From an uncultured Taibaiella sp. (GTDB taxonomy: Bacteria; Bacteroidota; Bacteroidia; Chitinophagales; Chitinophagaceae): 8,622 nucleotides of DNA. Position 1 is the stretch's first letter. Each line of letters begins with the position of its first letter. The notes under the pieces were generated by a model. It was not told where the DNA came from. It made no database searches and was given only the letters and a program-made list of their open reading frames with translations. The position numbers and the translations under genes are program-made. Location: assembly GCA_946886975.1 (NCBI GenBank), contig CAMPJV010000099.1, positions 1 through 8,622 of the forward strand, in the 5' to 3' direction. Shown in pieces: positions 1 through 8,376 of the stretch.

Positions 1-53
1 GTATTGAAGTGAACCCTACTGTAGATGAGAAGATATTCAAGCCTTCTAACTGA
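1..53 (+). CDS. C-terminal end of a protein of uncertain family (5' part outside window)
   Basis: The frame that starts at position 3 reads IEVNPTVDEKIFKPSN and then TGA. An ending of the form 'v-x-NP-x-(I/V)D-x-x-(I/L)F-x-P' is familiar from two kinds of Bacteroidota exported proteins: M16 (insulinase-like) zinc peptidases and outer-membrane lipoprotein-sorting/LolA-like proteins. This is an inference from a very short tail. The tail is followed directly by TAA and TAG in the same frame (54-59) and then by an intrinsic terminator at 74-100, which supports a real gene end here. Nothing can be said about its catalytic residues or length. Confidence 0.55.
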   Translation, partial: IEVNPTVDEKIFKPSN

Positions 54-73
54 TAATAGCAAGTAATTTCCAT

Positions 74-100
74 AGCCCGGTCAGTTGCCGGGCTTTTTTT
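74..100 (+). terminator. Intrinsic terminator after the upstream gene
   Basis: The arms AGCCCGG (74-80) and CCGGGCT (88-94) pair perfectly around a 7-nt loop, and a run of seven T ends at 100. This is a textbook GC-rich stem with a U-tract. It lies between the stop of the upstream gene and the ATG at 139. It also overlaps the in-frame ATG at 85, which argues against that codon being a translation start. Confidence 0.85.
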
Positions 101-124
101 ATCCCAAAACGCATATCAATTTAC

Positions 125-130
125 AGGAGA
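125..130 (+). promoter_or_regulatory. Ribosome binding site deciding the start at 139
   Basis: AGGAGA lies 8 nt before the ATG at 139. A clear Shine-Dalgarno sequence is not common in Bacteroidota, and here it selects ATG 139 over the in-frame ATG at 85. The second choice would place the first codons inside the terminator stem and add 18 residues in front of a signal peptide. Confidence 0.6.
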
Positions 131-138
131 GACTACTT

Positions 139-3100
139 ATGAAAAAGAACTATCTAATCTTCGCTGTCCTTTTCTGCAGCAGTGCTGTGACTGGGCAAAC
201 CAAGATCACATCCTCCACATTTGGTATGATGGAGGCCCGCCATTTAGGACCGGGAACCATGAGCGGAAGGATAACCGCTATTGAGGGAGTAAATGAGGAC
301 AGTAAAACACTGTATGTAGGAACAGCCGGCGGAGGAGTATGGAAGAGCACTAATGCGGGTGCGGCTTTCAAGCCAATCTTTGACAAATACTGCCAGAGCA
401 TCGGGGCAATTGCCATTGACCAAAAGAGTCCGAGTACGGTCTACGTCGGGACGGGAGAGAGCAACATGCGTAACTCAGTATCTATAGGCAATGGTATGTA
501 CAAGACTGTGGACGGTGGATCGAACTGGGAGAAGATAGGCCTGGACAGCACGGAGCATATTGCCAAAATAGTGGTGGACCCGCGCAACCCGGACATTGTG
601 TATGTGGCAGCCCCCGGTGCTCTATGGGGCGATAGTAAGCACAGAGGACTATATAAGTCAAACGACGGAGGGAAGACATGGAATAAAATACTTTACATAA
701 ATGAGAAGGCCGGATGTGCTGATGTGTCGGTAGATCCTACCAATCCCGATGTAGTTTATGCAACCACATGGCAGTTCAGGAGAATGCCCTATTCCTTTAA
801 TTCAGGCGGTAATGGAAGTGGCGTTTATAAAAGCAAGGATGGAGGAAGGACATGGAAGGAGCTGACCAATGGACTACCTGCGAAGCCTTTTGGTCGTGTG
901 GCGCTGGCTTTGGCACCCAGTGCGCCGCAGAACTTACTGGCTATTGTAGAAGCTAAGGAGACAGCATTATTTATCTCCGGAGACGGTGGGGAAACATGGA
1001 AGCAACAGGCATCTACGCTGAATGTGGTGTCCAGGCCATTCTACTTTAGTACACTGGTGGTGGATCCGAAGGACCCCAAGAGAGTGTACCGGCCGGGGTT
1101 TGGCTTCTCGTATTCAAATGACGGGGGTTATTCATTTACGGACGCATCGTACGACGGAGGCTGGGTGCATGCAGATCATCACGCCCTCTGGATAAATCCG
1201 AACTACACAAACCAGATGTACCTGGGAACGGATGGGGGCGTATACATAAGCCTGGACAGAGGAGCAACATGGATGTTTGTGCATAATCTGCCTGTTGGGC
1301 AGTTTTACCATGTAGCCATCGACAACCAAAAGCCTTACCGTATTTATGGAGGCCTTCAAGATAATGGGAGCTGGGTGGCACCTTCTGCAGCACCCGGTGG
1401 TGTGGGAAACGCGAACTGGATGAACATATATTTTGGAGATGGCTTCTGGACACAACCGGATCCCACAGATCCTAATACAGCCTATGCTGAGTACCAGGGA
1501 GGAAATATTGGGAGAATCAATCTAACCACGCTGAAGTCTGTGAGCATAAAACCTCAACAGACCGCAAGAGAAGAAAAGCTAAGGTGGAACTGGAATACGC
1601 CCATAGTAACAGGGGCGGCAAATAAGCAGAACCTTTATGTGGGAGCGCAGTACCTCTATAAAACCACAGACCAAGGCAGAAACTGGACCCGGATCTCTCC
1701 TGATCTGACAACCAACGACAAAAAGAAGCAGACGCAGGAAGAATCCGGCGGGCTAAGCGCAGACAATACATCAGCAGAAAACCATTGTACGATATTTACG
1801 GTGGCAGAGTCGCCGCTGGACGCCCAAATAATATGGGTGGGGACTGATGATGGTAACCTACAGGTAACAACAGATGGCGGCAAGACATGGACCAACTGTG
1901 CGAAGAATTATGCGGCGGCAGGGATTCCTGCGCAAACATGGGTAAGCAGTATAGAACCATCAAGGTTTGACAAGAACCTGGTGTACGCATCATTTGATAA
2001 CCATATGTACGGAGACCACAAGACCTATGTGGCTAAATCACCTGATGGGGGAAAGACGTGGCAGCTGCTGAATAGCGAAGAGTTTACAGGCTTTGCTCAC
2101 AAGATAAAAGAGGACCTGGTGAACAAAGAACTGCTATTCCTGGGCACCGAAATGGGTTTGTTCGCTACTGTAGATGGAGGAGGAAACTGGTTCAGAATGA
2201 AGAACAATATACCTGATTATACCCTTGTGAGGGACATACAGATACACCCTGAAACACATGACCTGGTGTTAGGTACGCACGGCCGGGGGGTGATCGTCGT
2301 GAGTGATATCACACCAATGAGGCAGCTATCGTCAACAATAGCAGATAAAGAAATCTACATATTTCCAAATAAACCCCTTGCTGTCACAACGGGGAAATAT
2401 GGACAGGGAGGTTTTCCATCGACGGGAGGTTGGGATGCGGGAAATCCGCCTACTATTCAACCTATACAATATTACCTTAAAGAGCGGGTCAGCTCTGGCG
2501 ATGTAAGGTTGGAAATATATGATGCCCAAGGCAAGCTGGTGCAAAGCATGCCGGGGGGTAAGAGGAAAGGCCTGAACAAAGTGTATTGGAACCTGAGATA
2601 TACGCCACCGAAAGTGGCAAAGGGGGGAACTAAAGTGGACTATTCGGGCTTTGTGGCACCACAGGTCTTGCCGGGAGACTATAAAGTGAAGATCAAGATT
2701 GGTCCGAAAGAGTACGATACTGAGCTAAAGCTGGTTCATGACACAGAGAACAATGCATTTAGCGATGAGGACCGGAGGGTGCAGCATGAAACAGCTATGC
2801 GGCTATACAACCTCCACGAAGAGCTATATGCCCTCGTGGAAAAGATAAATGATGAGCAGAAGCTCATAAAGGACAACAGTGATGTAGTAAAGACCAATAA
2901 AAGCAAGAAAATGCTGACAGACTACAACACCAAGCTAGAGGAACTAAGGAGCACACTTCTTGGCACTAAGCAGAAGTCCATTTTTGCTGATGAAGAAAAG
3001 CTGAGAGAGCAAATATCAGAGGTGTACAGTACCATCTGCTACCAGGAAGCAAGGCCTACAAATCTGCAGATAGAGAGAGTGTCCGGACTACTTGAAGAAG

Positions 3101-3219
3101 TGAAGAAAGCTGAAAAGGCCTATGAAACTCTGACCGGAAAATATGCAGTGCAGGTAAAGGAAACGATAGAAGCAGAAAAGAAACTTGGCACATCAGGTGC
3201 CTCCAGGTCGAGCAACTAG
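139..3219 (+). CDS. Exported VPS10/sortilin-like beta-propeller protein with BNR (Asp-box) repeats
   Basis: This encodes a 1026-residue protein of the large, poorly characterised family often labelled 'glycosyl hydrolase, BNR repeat' or 'VPS10 domain-containing'. Residues 1-20 are a Sec signal peptide (MKK, a hydrophobic core, a likely cut near VTGQ). Cys13 is not in a lipobox. About eleven Asp-boxes (S/T-x-D-x-G-x-T/N-W) begin near residues 69, 122, 173, 231, 279, 325, 370, 508, 576, 633 and 676. Such repeats are structural turns of propeller blades and are not catalytic, so a glycosidase activity is not shown. The propellers end at a family-like GTHGRG motif (712-717). Residues about 785-870 form a beta-sandwich like FlgD/Fn3 (LEIYDAQGKLV ... 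LPGDYKVKI). The last 150 residues are charged and helical. There is no NPF-type T9SS sorting domain, so the protein probably stays in the periplasm or at the outer membrane. The start at 139 is chosen for its ribosome site and signal peptide. The gene is convergent with porV. I see no Bacteroidota-type promoter in the 38 nt after the upstream terminator. Arginine is mostly AGA/AGG (25 of 36 by hand count). Substrate and role are unknown. Confidence 0.85.
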   Translation: MKKNYLIFAVLFCSSAVTGQTKITSSTFGMMEARHLGPGTMSGRITAIEGVNEDSKTLYVGTAGGGVWKSTNAGAAFKPIFDKYCQSIGAIAIDQKSPSTVYVGTGESNMRNSVSIGNGMYKTVDGGSNWEKIGLDSTEHIAKIVVDPRNPDIVYVAAPGALWGDSKHRGLYKSNDGGKTWNKILYINEKAGCADVSVDPTNPDVVYATTWQFRRMPYSFNSGGNGSGVYKSKDGGRTWKELTNGLPAKPFGRVALALAPSAPQNLLAIVEAKETALFISGDGGETWKQQASTLNVVSRPFYFSTLVVDPKDPKRVYRPGFGFSYSNDGGYSFTDASYDGGWVHADHHALWINPNYTNQMYLGTDGGVYISLDRGATWMFVHNLPVGQFYHVAIDNQKPYRIYGGLQDNGSWVAPSAAPGGVGNANWMNIYFGDGFWTQPDPTDPNTAYAEYQGGNIGRINLTTLKSVSIKPQQTAREEKLRWNWNTPIVTGAANKQNLYVGAQYLYKTTDQGRNWTRISPDLTTNDKKKQTQEESGGLSADNTSAENHCTIFTVAESPLDAQIIWVGTDDGNLQVTTDGGKTWTNCAKNYAAAGIPAQTWVSSIEPSRFDKNLVYASFDNHMYGDHKTYVAKSPDGGKTWQLLNSEEFTGFAHKIKEDLVNKELLFLGTEMGLFATVDGGGNWFRMKNNIPDYTLVRDIQIHPETHDLVLGTHGRGVIVVSDITPMRQLSSTIADKEIYIFPNKPLAVTTGKYGQGGFPSTGGWDAGNPPTIQPIQYYLKERVSSGDVRLEIYDAQGKLVQSMPGGKRKGLNKVYWNLRYTPPKVAKGGTKVDYSGFVAPQVLPGDYKVKIKIGPKEYDTELKLVHDTENNAFSDEDRRVQHETAMRLYNLHEELYALVEKINDEQKLIKDNSDVVKTNKSKKMLTDYNTKLEELRSTLLGTKQKSIFADEEKLREQISEVYSTICYQEARPTNLQIERVSGLLEEVKKAEKAYETLTGKYAVQVKETIEAEKKLGTSGASRSSN

Positions 3220-3231
3220 TCTATCAAACAA

Positions 3232-3273
3232 TAAAAGATAAAGGCGTGGAATCTTCCACGCCTTTATCTTTTA
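3232..3273. terminator. Bidirectional intrinsic terminator between convergent genes
   Basis: A perfect 19-bp inverted repeat (arms 3232-3250 and 3255-3273) encloses a 4-nt loop, ATCT. The core is GGCGTGGA/TCCACGCC, flanked by an A-rich 5' side and a T-rich 3' side on either strand (ending TTTATCTTTTA). It starts 13 nt after the stop of the VPS10-like gene and lies 19 nt beyond the porV stop. The hairpin can therefore end transcription from both directions. Confidence 0.9.
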
Positions 3274-3291
3274 AGTATGTATGGTGTTCAG

Positions 3292-4482
3292 TTATTCCCC
3301 TGCATCTGAATCCTTCTTCTGGATCTTGTCGAAGTCAAACATCAGAGAGAAACGGAAAGTATTTGAAAGAGGATTACGATTAACACCGCTGCCAGATGGA
3401 ACGAGGTAAGCACCGTTGAGCGTAAAAACATTAAGACGAACACCCAGACCCACTGTTAGATACTTACGGTCTCCTTTGGTCTTGTCTTCATAAAAATAAC
3501 CTGCACGAACAGCGAACTGGTTCTGATACCAGTATTCTGCGCCAACAGATATCTGGAATTCTCTAAGTTCTTCACTAAAGCCACCAGGAGCATCACCAAA
3601 CGAGCCAATCATACCGCTAACAACAGTTTTTTCAGGTATGTAGTATTTAGGCGTACCTGTTGTGGAGCTATCGAGGGGAGTAGGAACAAGGAGCTTGTTT
3701 ACATCAAGCCCAAAGGTTATCTTGTTGTACTCGTCAATAGACTTGGTGTACGCCACACCGAGACCTAAATTGATCGGAATAAAGTCCTTCCTTGTTGAAT
3801 TGTAAGATATTTTAGACCCTACGTTGCTTAATACGGCACCGAAGCTGAAGTTATTGCTGCGGAACTCATCAAGCTCTTTGGTCTTGGTATAATACACTCC
3901 AAGGTCTGCGCCAAAGGCATTGCCAGGCTTATACTCCTGTCCTGGCTGGGTACTCACGCCAACAGCTAGCCCAGAGTGTATGTAACGTAATGTAAGACCA
4001 GTGGAGAGGTTTTCGGAAAGGCGACGAGAGTAGCCTACATCAAGAGAGTACTCCCTTGGCTTGCCTGTACCGGTCGCATCACCTAACTCGTTGGTAAAGT
4101 TGATGTCGCCCAAAGAAAAATACCTTAAGGAGGCACTTACAGCCTGGTTGTCTTCTTCACCAAACTTTGCGTAGCCGGAAACATATCCAAGCCAGATATC
4201 AGGAACCAGATCCTTCAGCCAAGGTGTATAAGTAAGAGAAACACCAAATTTCTTAGCAGCGAAAGGAAGTTTGGCAACGTTCCAGAACTGCGAATTTGCA
4301 TCAGGTGAGATGGCAATACCTACGTCTCCCATACCACCAGACCGGGCGTCCGGAGAAATTCTCAAAAAAGGAACAGCCGTAGTAATAGTGTTTATCTGAC
4401 CATTAGCGCCAGTCTGAGCGAGAGCCTGATTGGATAGACCTGCCAGCAAGCCTAATCCTATTAGAGCAAAGCGTTTTGCCAT
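3292..4482 (-). CDS. porV: Type IX secretion system outer membrane protein PorV (LptO)
   Basis: The predicted protein has 396 residues, close to Porphyromonas gingivalis PorV (about 390). Known role of the family: a FadL-like outer-membrane beta-barrel that binds the C-terminal sorting domain of T9SS cargo as it leaves the SprA translocon and carries it to the PorU sortase in the attachment complex. Residues 1-22 are a signal peptide ending in ALA before Gln23. The family-typical N-terminal segment follows: VPFLRISPDARSGGMGD (37-53) and NSQFWNVAKLPF (63-74). The rest alternates beta strands and loops as expected for a barrel, including a strand FRFSLMFDF (376-384), then a short charged tail IQKKDSDAGE. 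The frame is open up to 4539, but the ATG at 4482 is preferred because it gives the signal peptide and because a good promoter -7 box (4510-4517) lies inside the longer version. The gene is downstream of porU on the same strand with a 110-bp gap. Confidence 0.93.
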   Translation of the reverse strand: MAKRFALIGLGLLAGLSNQALAQTGANGQINTITTAVPFLRISPDARSGGMGDVGIAISPDANSQFWNVAKLPFAAKKFGVSLTYTPWLKDLVPDIWLGYVSGYAKFGEEDNQAVSASLRYFSLGDINFTNELGDATGTGKPREYSLDVGYSRRLSENLSTGLTLRYIHSGLAVGVSTQPGQEYKPGNAFGADLGVYYTKTKELDEFRSNNFSFGAVLSNVGSKISYNSTRKDFIPINLGLGVAYTKSIDEYNKITFGLDVNKLLVPTPLDSSTTGTPKYYIPEKTVVSGMIGSFGDAPGGFSEELREFQISVGAEYWYQNQFAVRAGYFYEDKTKGDRKYLTVGLGVRLNVFTLNGAYLVPSGSGVNRNPLSNTFRFSLMFDFDKIQKKDSDAGE

Positions 4483-4509
4483 TCTATTATTATTTATTAT
4501 AAAGTTTTG

Positions 4510-4544
4510 CAAAGGTATTTTATTTATACTTGTCAACAAACAAA
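4510..4544 (-). promoter_or_regulatory. Bacteroidota-type promoter of porV
   Basis: Reading the minus strand, TACCTTTG (4517 to 4510) matches the -7 consensus TAnnTTTG exactly. TTTG (4540 to 4537) lies 19 nt upstream as the -33 box, and a second TTTG sits just before it (4544 to 4541). Transcription would start near 4505, giving a leader of roughly 23 nt before the ATG at 4482. So porV can be transcribed independently of porU. No Shine-Dalgarno sequence is seen; the leader is A/T-rich. Confidence 0.7.
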
Positions 4545-4592
4545 GACATTAATTCGTCAAGATACGTCAGTTAGGTCTTGCGTAACAACAAG

Positions 4593-7500
4593 TTAACGTA
4601 TCAGGACCAGTTTTTGGTATGCCGTAGTCTGAATTCCTTTCCCGGTAGAGATAATTATCCGGTAAACATATATACCAGATGGTAATTTGGCTCCGTTATT
4701 GTCAGTGCCATCCCAGGTGAGTTCTATGCTGCGACTTCCTTCTGCGAGAAAATTCTGCTCAATCGTCCGGACCTTATAGCCAGCCGTGCTGTAAATATTA
4801 ATCTGAGCCTTAAGATCTTCATCAGGATGATTGTGCTCGAACACAAATGTAGTCTTGTCCCTGAAAGGGTTAGGGTAGTTCATCAGATTCTGGACTGTAA
4901 CAACCTTTCCGTTTACAACTTCAAAGTTCACTGTTCCCTCACCAGAGTTGTTCTTCATGTCCCAGCCCTTTACCCTAATGTTGTGTTTGCCATCACTAAG
5001 ACCGGTTAGCGGGAAGTACACATACCCACGGGTGTAGTCGTTTGGAGCAGTCTCATAATAGTCATTAAGAATAAAGGGATGCTGGATATCATCATCTAAA
5101 ATACCGACAAGGTCATGGCCTACGCTGTTTCCCGAAACATTAATACCAATTTCATCAAACAACTGAACATATAACAGAGTGTTACTTCCGGTCACGCTAC
5201 CGTCTCTAAAGAGGCTGTCGCCTATAAAAGGCTTAATGATAGGCGACTTGTCATCATCTATGACCACATCAGAGAAGCCTCCAATGGTTAACATAGTGTC
5301 GGCGCCAGCTGCATCAGTTGCTCCATTTTCAGCATAATAGCTGATCTTGCCTTTACCGAAATCGTAGTTCAAGTCCTTAGGAGTAATGAATACAAATGAA
5401 AACAGCCCGTTAGTAGCAGTAGCCTTTCCTTTATAAATAACATTGTTCTGAACAGCGAACTCCTTTGCAGGTCCGGTTATCGTTCTGGCTATCCGGGCCT
5501 TATCATATATGGTTACGTATACCCTTCCGTTAAAGTCAGTCAATATCTGGCCAGCCGAGTTTCTAACACTTCCGCTGATCTTATACTTTCCCAGAGCCTT
5601 CATCGTATCAACCGGCTCGGAGGTATTGCCGTCTGTAATGGCTTCAGTATATATCTCATGTCTTGGGAAAGCAGGGGTTAAAGCAGGATCCCCTAACAAA
5701 ACAAACTTCCTAAAGTTGGCCAGTGTCGACTCTGCACTACCACTGTTATCGTAGGTCTCATTCTTGGAGTATCTGAAACCGTCGCCAAATGTTGGCCAAT
5801 TGCCAGTATACTTTCTAAAGAATACGTCTAAGAAATCTTCATTCATTATACGGTTTTCGTAAGCATATACGAGTTGGGTGGTCGTCAAGAGTGCTATTGC
5901 TCCTCCATTAGGCTTATTAATAAGCATCTCGCCTGCTGATACATAGGCAGGGTCATCAAACTTAGCATAGTCACAAGTGGCGGTAACCATTATTGGCAGT
6001 TTATCAGCATTCTTCCAATTGTTGAAGTCATCCTGGGTGAGAATCCGCTCATGTGCCATAGTAGTGATACTGCCATGACCATTATAATTAATAAGGAAAG
6101 TACCCTTAAATACCTGGTCATTAATCATTTTATTGGCATCAGGGGCGCGTTCTCCGCCAGGGGTAGAGACAGTCTGAATAGCCGCCAGGTGAACCTTTGT
6201 TTCATTATACAAATTAGTATGATTATTAATGGCGCGAGCCATTGCTTCACCATCTTCCATATGCATGTTCCCATCCCCGTTGTCAGAAAGAATGGTTGTC
6301 GAAAGCCTCCATGGACCCAGAGAAGCCGGACTGGCGTATCGAATGATCTTATCCACAATGTCATTTGCAGCAGATTCGGTGGTAACAGGTAAGCGTCCAA
6401 TGCCAATGTCTAAAGTATTTGGCGTTGCCCATGACTCTATATTCTCATTGACGTCGAGGAAGCCAAAAAAATCGTCAGAACAATAGCCGAGGATGTTATC
6501 TTCTGACTGAGCAGTTTCATAGGTAGGAACAAAATTCTGATTATTTGCGATCCTGTCTTTGTAGTCAAAAGAAGCATCACCAAACAGAAGAAGATTTCCA
6601 GGCATCTGGTTAGTGTCGTTACCAGCTCTTTGGTAGAACATCCTCACAAAGTCTCTTATAGCACCGATGTCCTGGGAGCCTGAGCCAAACTCATTATAAA
6701 CCTGTTCTGTAGTAGCTACAATAACACGAAAATTATTCTTCTGCCGGTGGAATTCTGCAAGTTTATTGGCGGCATCAATAAACCTTGGATGTGTGACTAT
6801 AACATAGTCAACCTGACCGCTGCCATGAAGATCCTGATTATCGACCTTTTTGACGAACTCCGCGGTCTTGAAGTCAGAGCCATCGAATGCAATATATTCA
6901 TGCAGTGATGAGGCGTCCCGGCTAAACGAATATTCTGTACCAGAAAGCGAACCACTGATATTGAGGGGAACAAGAGGATCTGTGATATCCCAAACCTGAA
7001 GCGCTCCATTGGCACCCTGTATCTTAAAGTTCGCGACATTGCCGGGTCCAACGCTTCTCCAGTCCCTGAAGGTCATTGTTCCACCAGTAAATGATAGCTG
7101 ACGACGCGTAAGAACCTCGATATAGTTCAGATAACCTTTACCTGTAGAGGTGCCAGGTGTATAAGTGAGCTGAACTGAGGTCGTACCTCCACTCACCGGC
7201 ATTTTCAAACTAACAAATTTGGAGGTTACCGGAATATTGTCTCCCACACTTGCCAGGCTATAAGAACCAGCGCCCTGGCCATTGATGGCTATGTTAAAAA
7301 GGTTACCACTGGCAGCGGACTTTGAACCGAGTTCTATATTGACTGTAGCCGAATCGGAGAGCCCAGTGTTAAAGGAAAAAGTCCTGGTATTCAGCTTACC
7401 GGGATCAGTACTGAATTCCTCACCAAACCACTTTTTGCCAATTCTTCCGATATTGATAATATCCTCGTCATGGAACATGTGGTCGTCGAACGAGGTTACA

Positions 7501-8333
7501 GTAACAGTTGGACCTCCAAAATTAGGGACAGAACTTAAGCGCTTCCCTGACTCCTGCTTGTCGAAATTGAGAAAATAATAGCTTTTATCTTCGTACAGGT
7601 TCTTGCGGTGCCGGAATGTAAGATTGGCGCTATCCTTCACCCATTCATCCGGCCCGTTCGCATAAAAAAGAATATAATCGCCCTGGTCGAACTTACCGTC
7701 ACCACCATCCACCACTACAATGGCATTTTCAAACAGATCGTCATGCCGCGGAGCAGCATTGCTTTCCGAGTGCATGACACCGCCATTTCCGTATAGGCCG
7801 ATCTTGGCAGTGCTTACCGAGCCTGGGGTAATACCCACCTGAGACTGCAGGAAATTATAGTCTAACTTATATATACCCTTTTCCTTTACTGAAATCTTAT
7901 ACCAGTCTCCGGATGCCAACACACTACCAGAAGCAGTAGTTTTCGCTTTTGGGACTGAGGAAGGTTCGAACGAAGCCTCTGTAACCCTGAGCGAGAAGGA
8001 TGAAAGCTGCTGAATCTGCTTCGTCTCTTGATTGACAGAGTACACAGGAATACTGACAAATGCAAAAGGCCTTTTTCTTTCTAAACCTACCACAACGCTC
8101 AGATCATCAATGCCCCGCACACTTATAGGTCCCTCAGCCTCAGTGACAGATTCGTAGGCCGAACCGGTAACCTGAACATCAGGTTTCCCATAGTTATTTA
8201 ACCACACCTTTTTCACAATATAACCGTTGGCTATTTTGTCTTTATTGACAGAGAAGTGGTGCTCCACTGATTGAGAAAAAGCAATAAAGCTGCTAAAAAG
8301 AAACAGTGATAAAATAGTGGCGAATCTTTTCAT
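4593..8333 (-). CDS. porU: Type IX secretion system sortase PorU (gingipain-like C25 cysteine peptidase)
   Basis: The predicted protein has 1246 residues. Known role: PorU sits on the cell surface, cuts the C-terminal sorting domain from T9SS cargo and, in P. gingivalis, transfers the cargo to anionic LPS; it works with PorV, PorQ and PorZ. Residues 1-21 are a signal peptide (MKRFATILSLFLFSS...). A beta-rich N-terminal part includes SGDWYKISVKEKGIYKLD near 141-158. The C25 domain runs from about 508 (VDYVIVTHPRF) to 883 (LLGDP), with FGDASFDY near 584-591. The catalytic pair appears intact: His753 in NYNGHGS and Cys787 in TATCDYAKFDDP, 34 residues apart, about as in gingipains. Ig-like regions follow. 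Residues 1152-1246 are a type A CTD-like domain (NYPNPF ... LPSGIYVYRI ... LVLIR), as in known PorU proteins. The start at 8333 is chosen over an in-frame ATG at 8435, because the extension has no signal peptide character in front and covers a promoter box. The stop is TAA. Confidence 0.93.
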   Translation of the reverse strand: MKRFATILSLFLFSSFIAFSQSVEHHFSVNKDKIANGYIVKKVWLNNYGKPDVQVTGSAYESVTEAEGPISVRGIDDLSVVVGLERKRPFAFVSIPVYSVNQETKQIQQLSSFSLRVTEASFEPSSVPKAKTTASGSVLASGDWYKISVKEKGIYKLDYNFLQSQVGITPGSVSTAKIGLYGNGGVMHSESNAAPRHDDLFENAIVVVDGGDGKFDQGDYILFYANGPDEWVKDSANLTFRHRKNLYEDKSYYFLNFDKQESGKRLSSVPNFGGPTVTVTSFDDHMFHDEDIINIGRIGKKWFGEEFSTDPGKLNTRTFSFNTGLSDSATVNIELGSKSAASGNLFNIAINGQGAGSYSLASVGDNIPVTSKFVSLKMPVSGGTTSVQLTYTPGTSTGKGYLNYIEVLTRRQLSFTGGTMTFRDWRSVGPGNVANFKIQGANGALQVWDITDPLVPLNISGSLSGTEYSFSRDASSLHEYIAFDGSDFKTAEFVKKVDNQDLHGSGQVDYVIVTHPRFIDAANKLAEFHRQKNNFRVIVATTEQVYNEFGSGSQDIGAIRDFVRMFYQRAGNDTNQMPGNLLLFGDASFDYKDRIANNQNFVPTYETAQSEDNILGYCSDDFFGFLDVNENIESWATPNTLDIGIGRLPVTTESAANDIVDKIIRYASPASLGPWRLSTTILSDNGDGNMHMEDGEAMARAINNHTNLYNETKVHLAAIQTVSTPGGERAPDANKMINDQVFKGTFLINYNGHGSITTMAHERILTQDDFNNWKNADKLPIMVTATCDYAKFDDPAYVSAGEMLINKPNGGAIALLTTTQLVYAYENRIMNEDFLDVFFRKYTGNWPTFGDGFRYSKNETYDNSGSAESTLANFRKFVLLGDPALTPAFPRHEIYTEAITDGNTSEPVDTMKALGKYKISGSVRNSAGQILTDFNGRVYVTIYDKARIARTITGPAKEFAVQNNVIYKGKATATNGLFSFVFITPKDLNYDFGKGKISYYAENGATDAAGADTMLTIGGFSDVVIDDDKSPIIKPFIGDSLFRDGSVTGSNTLLYVQLFDEIGINVSGNSVGHDLVGILDDDIQHPFILNDYYETAPNDYTRGYVYFPLTGLSDGKHNIRVKGWDMKNNSGEGTVNFEVVNGKVVTVQNLMNYPNPFRDKTTFVFEHNHPDEDLKAQINIYSTAGYKVRTIEQNFLAEGSRSIELTWDGTDNNGAKLPSGIYVYRIIISTGKGIQTTAYQKLVLIR

Positions 8334-8368
8334 TTTATGTATCTTACAGGATTGTCCGCAGGTTCTAC

Positions 8369-8376
8369 CAAAAATA
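8369..8376 (-). promoter_or_regulatory. Possible -7 box of the porU promoter
   Basis: On the minus strand TATTTTTG (8376 to 8369) fits TAnnTTTG, 35 nt before the porU ATG at 8333. I find no TTG/TTTG at the usual distance upstream (the sequence there reads CGCAAACC). The promoter may therefore be weak or helped by an activator, or the match may be chance in T-rich DNA. Confidence 0.4.

Noticed and set aside
85..138. N-terminal extension of the VPS10-like protein from ATG 85
   Set aside because: It begins inside the terminator stem, has no ribosome site, and would put 18 polar residues before a clear signal peptide.
1132..1455. Antisense open frames inside the VPS10-like gene (also 150-416, 482-679, 1517-1993, 2332-2544)
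   Set aside because: They are rich in Cys, Pro, His and Ser with no domain, signal or ribosome site, and are opposite a well-supported gene.
2764..3219. T9SS sorting domain at the end of the VPS10-like protein
   Set aside because: The C-terminus is charged and helical and lacks the NPF start, the GxYxV-like strand and the basic end of a CTD.
4483..4539. 19-residue N-terminal extension of PorV
   Set aside because: An exact promoter -7 box lies within it, and the signal peptide starts at the internal ATG at 4482.
4561..4602. Inverted repeat GATACGT / ACGTATC around the porU stop, as a terminator
   Set aside because: Only 7 bp of stem with a 28-nt loop and no T-run; probably chance.
6051..6486. 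Forward-strand open frames opposite porU (also 4827-5009, 5509-5754, 7282-7578, 7608-7796)
   Set aside because: They lie wholly within porU, including its catalytic region, and have no protein-like features.
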